A stretch of 5,183 bases of DNA from Candidatus Pelethomonas intestinigallinarum (GTDB lineage Bacteria > Bacillota > Clostridia > Oscillospirales > Oscillospiraceae): positions 1 to 5,183 of the forward strand of contig DVGP01000147.1 of NCBI GenBank assembly GCA_018712665.1, read 5' to 3'. A model generated the notes under the pieces. It ran no database searches. It saw nothing but the letters and a program-made list of their open reading frames with translations, and was not told the origin of the DNA. Every line of letters starts with the position of its first letter. Position 1 is the stretch's first letter. The position numbers and the translations under genes were made by a program. This document shows positions 5,158 through 5,183 of the stretch, piece after piece.

Positions 5158-5183
5158 GAAATCCAAAAGGGGGCGGGCGCCCC

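Larger units (their letters stand above)
4574..5183. other. Gene-free, palindrome-rich intergenic block
   Basis: No frame in this 610-bp stretch looks like a real protein. The longest plus-strand frame, about 160 codons (4630-5115), is low-complexity, Pro/Gly/Arg-rich and reads straight through hairpins. The stretch instead contains at least a dozen perfect inverted repeats of 5-13 bp per arm, nearly end to end from about 4620 to the right edge; the clearest are listed separately. Base composition also varies: 4891-5026 is visibly more A/T-rich than its surroundings. Possible readings are a mosaic of intergenic palindromic repeats, a non-autonomous (MITE-like) element, or a structured RNA. 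I see no tRNA, rRNA, CRISPR array or recognisable riboswitch. Confidence 0.7.

Noticed and set aside
4574..5183. CRISPR array or tandem direct repeats
   Set aside because: The repeats are inverted and differ from each other; there is no regular repeat-spacer pattern.

Overview
The window looks like chromosomal DNA from a high-GC Firmicute. My best guess is an Oscillospirales/Clostridia gut-type bacterium, for example a Flavonifractor- or Pseudoflavonifractor-like lineage. This rests on strongly GC-rich third codon positions, purine-rich Shine-Dalgarno sites 6-7 nt from each start, a DUF1385 membrane protein next to prmC, and a trace of a Cys-rich CGLNC-type (DUF3795-like) protein. The taxonomic call is an inference; no marker here settles it.

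All recognisable genes are on the minus strand. In transcription order (right to left) they are: a sensor histidine kinase (4573-3137); a DUF1385/YqhQ-like membrane protein (3060-2095); prmC, the glutamine methyltransferase of release factors (2031-1165); a short broken CGLNC/DUF3795-like remnant that overlaps the prmC stop by one base (1165-1001); and recA (971 to the left edge, missing about the last 20-30 codons). A good sigma-A-type promoter lies in the 76-nt gap before the DUF1385 gene, with an 8+8 bp inverted repeat over its -35 box. It probably drives DUF1385-prmC-(remnant)-recA. I found no convincing separate promoter or SOS box before recA, so recA may depend at least partly on read-through.

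The right-hand 610 bp (4574-5183), upstream of the kinase, holds no credible gene. It is packed with at least a dozen perfect inverted repeats, including a 13+13 bp hairpin with a 4-nt loop and two neighbouring hairpins that share the loop TACCC but differ by a compensated base pair. This looks like a mosaic of intergenic palindromic repeats or a structured RNA region. It is the least explained part of the window.

The genes do not form one pathway: PrmC serves translation termination, RecA serves recombination and SOS, the DUF1385 protein has no established function, and the kinase has no response regulator in view. I see no clearly new defence or biosynthetic system. The best leads are the palindrome-rich block, the operator-like repeat, and the decayed small gene between prmC and recA.
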